A stretch of 41,525 nucleotides of DNA from an uncultured Clostridia bacterium (GTDB taxonomy: Bacteria; Bacillota; Clostridia; Christensenellales; Christensenellaceae). Of this stretch, positions 14,978 to 22,715 are shown piece after piece. Both the position numbers and the translations under genes were made by a program. Each line of letters starts with the position of its first letter. The first letter of the stretch is position 1. The notes beneath the pieces are model-generated. The model was not told the origin of the DNA and did no database searches. It saw only the letters and a program-made list of their open reading frames with translations. The stretch is from contig CAMSSU010000014.1 of assembly GCA_947063485.1 (NCBI GenBank), positions 1-41,525 on the forward strand, read 5' to 3'.

Positions 14978-15020
14978 TTTGATTCCTCCTGCTGTGTAAA
15001 ATAAAGAAGATATGATCGTA

Positions 15021-15049
15021 AGTATAAAACTTTTTGGGGCATCCTGCAA
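15021..15049 (-). promoter_or_regulatory. Promoter of the Gly/Pro/His-rich gene
   Basis: On the minus strand TTGCAG (15044-15049) and TATACT (15021-15026) are spaced by 17 bases, 44 bases before the start codon. Confidence 0.7.
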
Positions 15050-15115
15050 GAGTCTTGTAAACATGGAAGGAATAAGCGCAGGCGGCAGCGAATAAATGTA
15101 ACAGGAGGCAGGGGC

Positions 15116-15802
15116 ATGAAAACAATCGGCATTACTTGTTCCCGGACGGATGAATACCGATCCGGGATTAGCAGAGAATATTCAGAGGCGGTGATCCGGG
15201 CGCGCGCGCTGCCTTTTTTGCTGCCCGTAACCACAGATGGGCAGGCGATTTGGGAACAGGTTTCCCGCATGGACGGCGTGCTCTTAAGCGGCGGATACGA
15301 CATTGCGCCGAGCTATTACGGACAGCAGCCCCATCGGAATTTGGGCAAAGTGGACGGGATGCGGGATGAATACGAGATGAAAATCCTGGAGGCGGCGATG
15401 GCACAGAAAAAGCCGGTTCTGGGCATTTGCAGGGGGATTCAGCTGATGAACGTCTATTTTGGCGGCACGCTTTTGCAGGACGTTTTAAGCGCAGGCCCGC
15501 AGATTTTCGGGCACGACCAGACCTGCGAGCGCTATTTGCCTTCCCATGAGATTGAAATTGAGCTGGGAAGCTGGCTGGAAGGGATTTTGGGACGGCGCGC
15601 CATGGTCAATAGTTTTCACCATCAGGCGGTGGATGCAGTTGCCCCGGGGTTTTGCGTGACGGCCAGAGCGGGGGACGGCATCATCGAGGCGATGGAGGAT
15701 CCGGCGAGAAACTGCTATGCCGTTCAGTTCCACCCGGAGATGATGACAGAAAGGGACAGCAGGGCACAAGCGGTATTCGACGCCTTTGCGGCGATGCTTT
15801 AG
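15116..15802 (+). CDS. Class I glutamine amidotransferase-like hydrolase (peptidase C26, PuuD-like)
   Basis: Members of this family cut gamma-glutamyl bonds, for example gamma-glutamyl-GABA in putrescine breakdown. The 228 residue product shows the nucleophile Cys105 in GICRG, the SGG oxyanion segment (58-60), NSFHHQAVD (165-173), and His206 and Glu208 in FHPE, so the triad is complete. The YDIAPSYYG and RDEYEM segments are typical of the PuuD/YvdE branch. AACAGGAGG precedes the ATG. The dipeptidase gene follows after 9 bases, so the two probably form an operon that degrades small (gamma-glutamyl) peptides; the true substrate is unknown. Confidence 0.9.
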   Translation: MKTIGITCSRTDEYRSGISREYSEAVIRARALPFLLPVTTDGQAIWEQVSRMDGVLLSGGYDIAPSYYGQQPHRNLGKVDGMRDEYEMKILEAAMAQKKPVLGICRGIQLMNVYFGGTLLQDVLSAGPQIFGHDQTCERYLPSHEIEIELGSWLEGILGRRAMVNSFHHQAVDAVAPGFCVTARAGDGIIEAMEDPARNCYAVQFHPEMMTERDSRAQAVFDAFAAML

Positions 15803-15811
15803 GAGGGCAAT

Positions 15812-16762
15812 ATGTTATTTGATATTCATTCGGATCTGTTTATGGACGTAGACAACCGGCGCGCTGGAGGCAGCCGCAGCGCGATCTCGGAAAACCACAG
15901 TGAAAGGCTGAAAGAGGGCGGCGTTACCGGCATGTTTGCGCCACTGTTTATCAACCCCTATCAAAGCGAGGAGCTTTTGCACAAAAAAGCGCGCAGCATG
16001 TTTTTGAGCATGAGTGCAGAGCTGAACGACAATCGGCAGATCGTCGCGGTGGCCAGATGTGCGCAGGATTTTTTGGATGCAGCGCAGGAGGGAAAGCTGG
16101 CGCTGATGCTGGGCAGCGAGGGGCTTTGCTATATCGGCGAGGAAATCGCGCTGATCGAGGTGTTCTATCAGCTGGGAATGCGGGAAGTCAGCCTGACCTG
16201 GAACGAGGACAATGCGCTGGCCAGCGGCGCGAAGGGTGATCCCGGGCGCGGGCTGACGCAGGCGGGGGCTGCGCTGGTTCGGAGAGTGGAAGAGCTGGGG
16301 ATGATTCTGGACGTTTCGCACATCAATGAAAAGAGCTTTTGGGACATTGCAAAAATCGTCAAAGAGCCCATCATGGCATCGCATTCCAACTCCTACACGC
16401 TTTGCCCGCATCCGCGGAATTTGAAGGACGATCAGCTGGCGTTTATTCGGGAGATTGGCGGCGTCGTCGGGTTAAACGCATACCCGGAATTTGTGCAGCA
16501 GGAGCAGCCGCTTTGGAACATGGAGCGGCTGGCCGACCATATGGATTATATGATCGAAAAAATGGGCATTGAGCATGTCGCCCTGGGCTTTGACTTCGCG
16601 GATTATATGGATGAGGAAGACGCGCACCTTTCGGATTTTTACAGCGCGCGGCATATTCCGAAGCTTCTGGAGATTTTCCGCCGCCGGGGCTATACGCAGG
16701 CGGATTTGGACAAAATCACGCATGAAAACATTCTGCGGGTGATCCGGGCGCGGATGGGATAA
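15812..16762 (+). CDS. Membrane dipeptidase (renal dipeptidase family, peptidase M19)
   Basis: M19 enzymes are dinuclear zinc hydrolases that cleave dipeptides, often with a D-residue at the C-terminal position. The 316 residue product keeps the metal ligands: His6 and Asp8 (DIHSD), the bridging Glu103 (LGSEG), His170 (DVSH) and His191 (ASHSN). The 21-residue spacing between the last two equals that of the human enzyme. The C-terminal HVALGFDFAD segment carries the conserved Asp. There is no signal peptide, so it is cytoplasmic as in most bacterial members. It starts after AGGAGG and shares an operon with the PuuD-like gene. Confidence 0.93.
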   Translation: MLFDIHSDLFMDVDNRRAGGSRSAISENHSERLKEGGVTGMFAPLFINPYQSEELLHKKARSMFLSMSAELNDNRQIVAVARCAQDFLDAAQEGKLALMLGSEGLCYIGEEIALIEVFYQLGMREVSLTWNEDNALASGAKGDPGRGLTQAGAALVRRVEELGMILDVSHINEKSFWDIAKIVKEPIMASHSNSYTLCPHPRNLKDDQLAFIREIGGVVGLNAYPEFVQQEQPLWNMERLADHMDYMIEKMGIEHVALGFDFADYMDEEDAHLSDFYSARHIPKLLEIFRRRGYTQADLDKITHENILRVIRARMG

Positions 16763-16772
16763 GGGGAAATAA

Positions 16773-16803
16773 AAAAAGAGAGCCGAAGATTGGCTCTCTT
16801 TTT
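16773..16803 (+). terminator. Terminator of the dipeptidase operon
   Basis: AAAAAGAGAGCC pairs with GGCTCTCTTTTT around a 7-base loop. Confidence 0.88.
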
Positions 16804-16813
16804 CATTTGAATG

Positions 16814-16846
16814 AAAGAGAGCTTGCAAAACTGCAAGCTCTTTTTT
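16814..16846. terminator. Second, bidirectional terminator between convergent operons
   Basis: AGAGCTTGCA pairs with TGCAAGCTCT with a 4-base loop. It is followed by TTTTTT on the plus strand, and by TCTTTC on the minus strand directly after the ABC exporter stop codon. Confidence 0.82.
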
Positions 16847-16849
16847 GGG

Positions 16850-18697
16850 CTATGCCGTCTTTTCAAACTGGGAGTTATACAGCTCGGCATAGAAACCGTT
16901 TTTCTTAAGAAGCTCTTCGTGGCTGCCCTGTTCGACGATATCGCCGTCCCGCATGACCAGAATCAGATCCGCATCCCGGATGGTGGAAAGGCGGTGGGCG
17001 ATGATGAAGCTCGTGCGGCCCCGCATCAGGTTGTTCATCGCCTGCTGAATGAGGATCTCTGTGCGGGTATCGACGGAGCTGGTGGCCTCATCCAAAATCA
17101 GAATTTTGGGATCGGCGACCATGGCCCGGGCAATGGTGAGCAGCTGTTTCTGCCCCTGAGAGACGTTGCCCGTCTCTTCATTGAGCACCATTTGATAGCC
17201 GCCGGGCAGCGTGCGGATAAAGCGATCGACCCGGGCAGCTTTGGCCGCCTCGTAGACCTGCTCATCCGTGGCATTCAGATTGCCGTAGCGGATGTTTTCC
17301 ATGATGGTGCCGGAAAAGAGCCAGGTATCCTGCAAAACCATGCCGAAGCAGCGGCGCAGCTGCGTCCGATCATAATCGCGGATATCCACGCCATCGACTA
17401 GAATGCGGCCGCTATTGACATCGTAGAACCGCATGAGCAGTTTGACCATTGTGGTTTTGCCGGCGCCTGTCGGCCCGACGATGGCGATTTTTTTGCCGGC
17501 GGCGATATCTGCGGAGAAATCGTTGATGATGATCTTATCTTCGCTATAGCCGAAGTGTACGTTTTCAAACGCAACATGCCCCTGGATATTCTGCGTGGAG
17601 GCGGGGTTTTGGATGGAAGAGGGCTCTTCGGTTTCCTCGAGAAATTCGAAGATGCGCTCGGCCGCCGCCGCTGTGGATTGCAGCTGGTTGGTGATCTGCG
17701 CGATCTGGTTGATGGGCTGTGTGAAACTGCGGACATACTGGATGAAGGACTGGATCTCGCCGACGGTGATGGAGCCCTGCATGGCCAGAATGCCGCCCAG
17801 AATCGAGACGCCGACATAGCCGAGATTGCCCACCAGGCTCATGATGGGCATCATGATGCCCGAGAGGAACTGGGATTTGCGCGCCGCAGAGGCGAGGGTA
17901 TGATTGAGCGCATCAAACTCCTCGATGCTCTTTTGCTCATTATTGAACAGCTTGATGACGTTGTGCCCGCCATAGGCTTCTTCCACATGGCCGTTGATAT
18001 GGCCGGTATATTCCTGCTGTGCGCGGAAATGCTTCTGGGATTTTTTGACGATGAGCATGACCAGCGCCAAGGAGATGGGCAGCAGCACGATGACCAGCAG
18101 CGTCATGGACCAGCTGATGGAGAACATCATGGCCAGCACGCCGACGAGCGTGCAGATGGATGAGATCACCTGGCTCATGCTCTGATTCATGCTCTGCGTC
18201 AGCGTATCGATATCGTTGGTGATGCGGGAGAGTGTTTCGCCGTAGGTATGCTTATCATAGTAACTCATGGGCAGTTTTTCGATTTTAATGGAAATATCCC
18301 GGCGCAGCCCATAGGAGACTTTCTGCGAGACATTGCCCATGATGACTCCCTGGATAAAGGAGAACAGCGCGCTGGCCAGATACAGGCCGAGCAGCGTCAG
18401 CAAAATTCTGCCGATCTTGCCGAAATCGATGCCCGCGCCGCCCGAAATTTTAGAGACCAGACCGTTGAAGATTTCGGTTGTCGCGTTGCCCAGCACTTTG
18501 GGGCCGATGATGGAGAACACCGCGCCGGCGGCCGCGAAGATGACCACCAGAAGCAAGCTGAATTTGTATCTCGAGAGCACGCGGGAGAGCTTTTTGATGG
18601 AGCTCTTAAAATCCTTTGCTTTTTCGCCTGCCCGCATATGGCCGCCAGGGCCGTGGCCGCCGCCGGGGTGGCCGAACGATCTTTTCTTTTCACTCAT
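16850..18697 (-). CDS. ABC multidrug-type exporter, half-transporter with complete ATPase site
   Basis: The 615 residue product has six membrane helices followed by an ATPase domain: Walker A GPTGAGKTT (about 407-415), signature VSQGQ, and Walker B ILILDEATSSVD (about 526-537) with the catalytic Glu. With the next gene it forms a heterodimer of the TM287/288, LmrCD or EfrAB kind, which exports drugs or lipids. The N-terminus carries a Gly/His/Pro-rich extension (residues 8-20) before the first helix. The start overlaps the stop of the upstream half-transporter (ATGA), so the two are made together. The signature VSQGQ differs from the standard SGGQ. Confidence 0.93.
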   Translation of the reverse strand: MSEKKRSFGHPGGGHGPGGHMRAGEKAKDFKSSIKKLSRVLSRYKFSLLLVVIFAAAGAVFSIIGPKVLGNATTEIFNGLVSKISGGAGIDFGKIGRILLTLLGLYLASALFSFIQGVIMGNVSQKVSYGLRRDISIKIEKLPMSYYDKHTYGETLSRITNDIDTLTQSMNQSMSQVISSICTLVGVLAMMFSISWSMTLLVIVLLPISLALVMLIVKKSQKHFRAQQEYTGHINGHVEEAYGGHNVIKLFNNEQKSIEEFDALNHTLASAARKSQFLSGIMMPIMSLVGNLGYVGVSILGGILAMQGSITVGEIQSFIQYVRSFTQPINQIAQITNQLQSTAAAAERIFEFLEETEEPSSIQNPASTQNIQGHVAFENVHFGYSEDKIIINDFSADIAAGKKIAIVGPTGAGKTTMVKLLMRFYDVNSGRILVDGVDIRDYDRTQLRRCFGMVLQDTWLFSGTIMENIRYGNLNATDEQVYEAAKAARVDRFIRTLPGGYQMVLNEETGNVSQGQKQLLTIARAMVADPKILILDEATSSVDTRTEILIQQAMNNLMRGRTSFIIAHRLSTIRDADLILVMRDGDIVEQGSHEELLKKNGFYAELYNSQFEKTA

Positions 18698-20928
18698 TTT
18701 TGAAGTTCCTCCTCTGAAAGCTGAGATAGAGCGATTTGGCGATAGACATCGCAGGAATCCAGAAGCTGCCGATGCGTGCCTATTCCGGCGACTTTGCCGT
18801 CGTCCAGGACGATGATCTGCTCGGCGTTGGCGATGGTGCTGATGCGCTGGGCCACGATGATGACCGTCTTGTTATCCGTATTCTCCTTGATGGCCCTGCG
18901 CAGCGCGGCGTCTGTGCGGTAATCCAGGGCAGAGAAGCTATCATCAAAAATGAGGATATCCGGATCGCTTGCAAGCGCCCTGGCGATGGAAAGCCGCTGC
19001 TTCTGCCCGCCAGAGACGTTGGTTCCGCCTTGGGCGATGGAGCGGGAATAGCCGAGAGAACTGCTCTCGATAAACTCCGTCGCCTGGGCGATGGAGGCGG
19101 CTTTTTTCATGGCTTCGTCGCTGAGAGATTCATCCGAGAACTTGATATTGGACTCGATTGTTCCGGAGAACAGCAGGCCTTTTTGCGGCACAAAGCCGAT
19201 GGATTCCCGCAGTGCTTGCAGGCTCTGCTGGGAAACCTCTACGCCGCCCACCAGCACCTTGCCGCCGGTGGCGTCGTAGAGCCGCGGGATGAGGTTGATG
19301 AGCGTGGATTTGCCGCTGCCCGTGCTGCCGATGATTGCGGTTGTCTCGCCGGGGCGGGCGGTGAAGCTGATATGCTCCAGCACATCCTCGTCGCCATCGG
19401 GATAATGGAAGCTGACATCGCGAAACTCCACAACGCCCTTTTGATCTGCCGCCATGGGCAGGGCTTTTTGCGGCTCGGCGATGGAAGGCTCGCAGCTTAA
19501 AATCTCGTCGATGCGTTCGGCCGAGACATTGGCCCGGGGCAGCATGATGGAGACCATCGTGATCATCAAAAATGCCATGATGACCTGCATGGTATACTGG
19601 ATGAACGCCATCATATCGCCGACTTGCAGCAGGCCTGCATCGATGCTGTGGCCGCCGTTCCAGACGATGAGCAGCGCGATGCCATTCATCAGGAGCATAA
19701 GCAGAGGCATCATGAGCGACATGGTGCGGTTGATAAACAGGCCGTTCTTCATGAGGGCTGTATTGGCCTGATCGAAGCGTTCTTCCTCGTGCTTATGCGT
19801 CCCGAAGGCACGGATGACGCTCAGGCCGGTTAGAATTTCCCGGGAGACGAGGTTGAGCTTATCTACCAGTTTCTGCATTCCCTTAAATTTGGGCATGGCG
19901 ACGGCAAAGACAGTGCCCATCACGAGAGAGATGATGCCGACGGCCACGGCGAGGATCCAGGTCATACCCGAGCTGGTTCCGAACACTTTGACGATGCCGC
20001 CGGCGCCGATGATGGGCGCATAGAAGACGATGCGCAGCAGCATGACGATGGCCATCGTAACATTGGTTACATCGTTGGTGGTGCGCGTAATGAGCGAGGC
20101 CGTGGAGAATTTTTCGATATCCTCATTCGAGAAGGAGAGCACCCTGCGGTAGACATTGCTCCGCAGTTCTTTTCCCACGCTGGAGGCGATGAAAGCGGCC
20201 AGATAGCATACGGCAATCGTGCAGGCCATAGAGGTTAGGGCCAGACCCAGCATTTTTGCGCCGGAGATCAGAATATAACGGTTGGAAATTTTGCCCAGAT
20301 CGATGCCAAGATTCTCATATTCATTTTGCACGAAGAGAATGCCAATCTGCGAGAGAATGGTCTCGGGCAGTTCATCGAACTTTTGATAGATTTCTGCCAG
20401 AAAAGCGTCTTTGCTGGCCTGATCCAGGGAGGCGAAGAACTGCTGGGGATCGACGCCCTCCGGAATGGGGAGATCGCCATCGAACAGGTTTTGGGCATAA
20501 TCTGCGTTTTCGCCCTCTGCCTGCATATCGCCGGAGATGGCCATGCAAAGCAGCATGGGATGAGAGAGCGCGGATTCCAGGCTGGAAAGCTCCTCTTCGC
20601 TCAGATCTTTGAGCAGGTAGAATGCCTGCACATCGCTGGACATGCTTTGCAGTGATTTGGGCAGCCTATTTTTATCTTCTGAGCGGACATAATGCTCCAT
20701 AATCCCAACCTGATCGGAGGGCAGAAGGCTGGAAAGCAGGAAATAGCTCTCCTGGCTGAGCACAGCTGGGACGGGCTCTTCTATGCCGCTTTGCTGAATG
20801 CCTGTATTGACGATTTCGGATGTATACGTCGGCAAGGCAAGATCGCAAAATGCCTCGGCGATGAGCAGCACTAATACGAGGAGCACAGGAAACAGATGAT
20901 GTTTTAGAAATTTCAGTAGTTTAGACAT
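18694..20928 (-). CDS. ABC multidrug-type exporter, half-transporter with degenerate ATPase site and large extracellular insert
   Basis: The 744 residue partner subunit has a first membrane helix (about 10-30), then a 170-residue hydrophilic, mostly helical insert (about 45-215), then the remaining helices and an ATPase domain. The Walker A is GSTGSGKST (about 530-538) and the signature NVSGGQKQ. In Walker B the sequence ends in FDDS (about 659-662), so the catalytic Glu is Asp, as in the degenerate site of heterodimeric exporters. The insert lies outside the cell and may cap the transport path; similar inserts are known in clostridial relatives. It overlaps marR by 8 bases and its partner by 4, so it is in the marR operon. 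Confidence 0.92.
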   Translation of the reverse strand: MSKLLKFLKHHLFPVLLVLVLLIAEAFCDLALPTYTSEIVNTGIQQSGIEEPVPAVLSQESYFLLSSLLPSDQVGIMEHYVRSEDKNRLPKSLQSMSSDVQAFYLLKDLSEEELSSLESALSHPMLLCMAISGDMQAEGENADYAQNLFDGDLPIPEGVDPQQFFASLDQASKDAFLAEIYQKFDELPETILSQIGILFVQNEYENLGIDLGKISNRYILISGAKMLGLALTSMACTIAVCYLAAFIASSVGKELRSNVYRRVLSFSNEDIEKFSTASLITRTTNDVTNVTMAIVMLLRIVFYAPIIGAGGIVKVFGTSSGMTWILAVAVGIISLVMGTVFAVAMPKFKGMQKLVDKLNLVSREILTGLSVIRAFGTHKHEEERFDQANTALMKNGLFINRTMSLMMPLLMLLMNGIALLIVWNGGHSIDAGLLQVGDMMAFIQYTMQVIMAFLMITMVSIMLPRANVSAERIDEILSCEPSIAEPQKALPMAADQKGVVEFRDVSFHYPDGDEDVLEHISFTARPGETTAIIGSTGSGKSTLINLIPRLYDATGGKVLVGGVEVSQQSLQALRESIGFVPQKGLLFSGTIESNIKFSDESLSDEAMKKAASIAQATEFIESSSLGYSRSIAQGGTNVSGGQKQRLSIARALASDPDILIFDDSFSALDYRTDAALRRAIKENTDNKTVIIVAQRISTIANAEQIIVLDDGKVAGIGTHRQLLDSCDVYRQIALSQLSEEELQK

Positions 20929-21436
20929 TTCTTGTTCCTTTCTGAATGATGATATCTTGCAGCGATGGGATTGGCTCGGCAGAGGCGGTTTTGCACGCGC
21001 TCATGCGGCTAAACGCAAAGCCATCGCGGATTTTATGAAGCAGGGAGGAGAGAAGTTCGATTTCATCGGGCGCCAGCATCGCCGTAAACTGCTGATCCAG
21101 CTGGCGGAACAGCGCATCAATGGCATCCACGAGCTGGGCACCCTGATCTGTTAGAAATACCAGGCTCTTGCGTTTATCCGCCCCCTTTTCCCGATAGATA
21201 TAGCCGGATTCTTCCAGGCGGTTGAGGGAAATGGCAACAGTGGACGGGGCGATATAGAGCATTTTTGCCAGCAGGGACTGCGTGATTCCCGGATTTTGAT
21301 ACAGAATATAGAGCAGCTCTGCCTGGGCAGGGTGCATATTCAGTTCATGAAAATGCGGAAAGGCCTCTGCAAAGCTCAGCTTCATAATTTGGGTAAAGAG
21401 GTGGTAAATATGAGGATAGGATTCCTTTTTCTCCAT
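20921..21436 (-). CDS. MarR-family transcriptional regulator
   Basis: The 171 residue protein has the winged-helix core of MarR: helix LHPAQAELLYIL-like segment, recognition region GITQSLLAKMLYIAPSTVAISLNRLEESGYI (in two parts, about 50-80), and the wing with the acidic-basic YREKGADKRKSLVFLTDQG stretch (81-99). MarR proteins usually repress their own operon and are released by a small ligand. It is the first gene of the exporter operon. A palindrome directly behind its promoter is the probable operator. The tail after about 145 is longer than in typical members. Confidence 0.92.
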   Translation of the reverse strand: MEKKESYPHIYHLFTQIMKLSFAEAFPHFHELNMHPAQAELLYILYQNPGITQSLLAKMLYIAPSTVAISLNRLEESGYIYREKGADKRKSLVFLTDQGAQLVDAIDALFRQLDQQFTAMLAPDEIELLSSLLHKIRDGFAFSRMSACKTASAEPIPSLQDIIIQKGTRNV

Positions 21437-21472
21437 ACGCTTCTCTTCTTTCTGAAAGCAATTTTAAAATAG

Positions 21473-21500
21473 TTAGTTAGCTAATATTAGCTGACTAACA
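21473..21500. promoter_or_regulatory. Palindromic operator of the marR-ABC operon
   Basis: A 28-bp palindrome with one mismatched pair: GTTAGTTAGCTAAT meets ATTAGCTGACTAAC. It starts 2 bases after the -10 box of the marR promoter and so covers the start of transcription. Autorepression by MarR is the natural reading. Confidence 0.8.
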
Positions 21501-21502
21501 AA

Positions 21503-21531
21503 TTATAGCGGAGAGGGGAGCGGTTGTCAAT
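21503..21531 (-). promoter_or_regulatory. Consensus promoter of the marR-ABC operon
   Basis: On the minus strand TTGACA (21526-21531) and TATAAT (21503-21508) are separated by exactly 17 bases. This is a full sigma-A consensus, as expected for a strong promoter that needs a repressor. Confidence 0.9.
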
Positions 21532-21630
21532 TCATTCCAGCCAAACGTCGCAGTTTGTTCACAAATGGGAAAAGGATAGATTCCTTCCAATTTTTTTGCT
21601 ATCATATTTTAGACGGGAAGGAGAGGGAAT

Positions 21631-22617
21631 ATGAGAAGAATTATCGTGCTGGACGACGAGGGGATGGGAAACGAGCCGCTGGGCTGGGAGGCATTGGCGG
21701 AACTGGGGGAGACGAGGCAGTACCGCCAGACGCCGGCGGAGCAGGTAGCTAGGCGCATTGGGCAGAGCGAGATTGTTCTGACGAATAAAGCGGTGATAGA
21801 CAGGACCGTTATGGATGCTTGCCCGGGCATGAGATATATTGGCGTGCTTTCTACGCGGTATAACGTTGTCGATATTGAGGCGGCGCAGGAGAGGGGGATC
21901 GTGGTTACGAATATACCCGCTTATTCCACCTATGCCGTGGTTCAGCACAGCATGGCGCTGCTGCTGGAGGTTTGCAACCATGTGCACCTGCACAATGAGG
22001 CGGTGAAGGCGGGAAGATGGGAAAATTCCCCGAAATACTGCTTTTGGGAGAAGCCGCTCATCGAGCTTGCGCACAAGACCATGGGCATTTTGGGGCTGGG
22101 CGCGATTGGCCAGGGCATGGCCAGGGCGGCGCAGGCGCTTGGGATGCAGGTGATTGCACACACGCGCACGCCAAGAAATCTGCCGGGCGTGCGGGAAGTC
22201 GGCCTGGAAGAGTTGCTGAGGCAAAGCGATGTGCTCTCCATCCACTGCCCGCTGACACAGCAGACCGAAGGGATGATTGCGGCGGAGCAAATTGCCCTGA
22301 TGCGGGAAAATGCGATTTTGATCAACACGGCCAGCGGCAAGATTGTGCGGGAAGAGGACGTTCTGGCCGCGCTAGAGGGGGGCAGGATCGGGTTTTACCT
22401 GGCGGACGTGATGGCCAGCGAGCCGCCCTGCCAGGGCGATAGATTGGCGCACCACGAGCGGAGCATTTTGACGCCGCATCTGGCGTGGTCTCCCATTGAG
22501 ACGCGCAGGAGGCTGGTGCAGATCGCGGTCTCCAACGTTCGGGAATATTTACGGGGAAATATCCAAAATAGTGTGATTCCCGCTCAGGGCTTTGCCATGG
22601 CGAAAAATGACAAATAA
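21631..22617 (+). CDS. D-2-hydroxyacid dehydrogenase family protein
   Basis: The 328 residue protein belongs to the NAD(P)-dependent D-2-hydroxyacid dehydrogenases (glycerate or hydroxypyruvate branch). The nucleotide-binding site GLGAIGQGMA (155-164) is intact. Of the three catalytic residues, Glu264 (MASEPP) and His283 (TPHLAW) are present, but the substrate-binding Arg of the NTARG motif is Ser235 (NTASGK). Substrate or activity may therefore differ from the family norm. It has a GGAAGGAGAGG site and is divergent from marR; a weak TATCAT box lies 18 bases before that site. No terminator is obvious after it. Confidence 0.88.
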   Translation: MRRIIVLDDEGMGNEPLGWEALAELGETRQYRQTPAEQVARRIGQSEIVLTNKAVIDRTVMDACPGMRYIGVLSTRYNVVDIEAAQERGIVVTNIPAYSTYAVVQHSMALLLEVCNHVHLHNEAVKAGRWENSPKYCFWEKPLIELAHKTMGILGLGAIGQGMARAAQALGMQVIAHTRTPRNLPGVREVGLEELLRQSDVLSIHCPLTQQTEGMIAAEQIALMRENAILINTASGKIVREEDVLAALEGGRIGFYLADVMASEPPCQGDRLAHHERSILTPHLAWSPIETRRRLVQIAVSNVREYLRGNIQNSVIPAQGFAMAKNDK

Positions 22618-22642
22618 TTTGCAAAACGGATACTTCGGCGTA

Positions 22643-22671
22643 TTGCGCCAGGGTGTTTGGTAAACTATAAT
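22643..22671 (+). promoter_or_regulatory. Promoter of the VanW-family gene
   Basis: TTGCGC (22643-22648) and TATAAT (22666-22671) are spaced by 17 bases, 45 bases before the start codon. Confidence 0.75.
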
Positions 22672-22715
22672 AGAACATAGCAGTCAAATGCGGGAAATTC
22701 GTGATAGGAGCTGGG

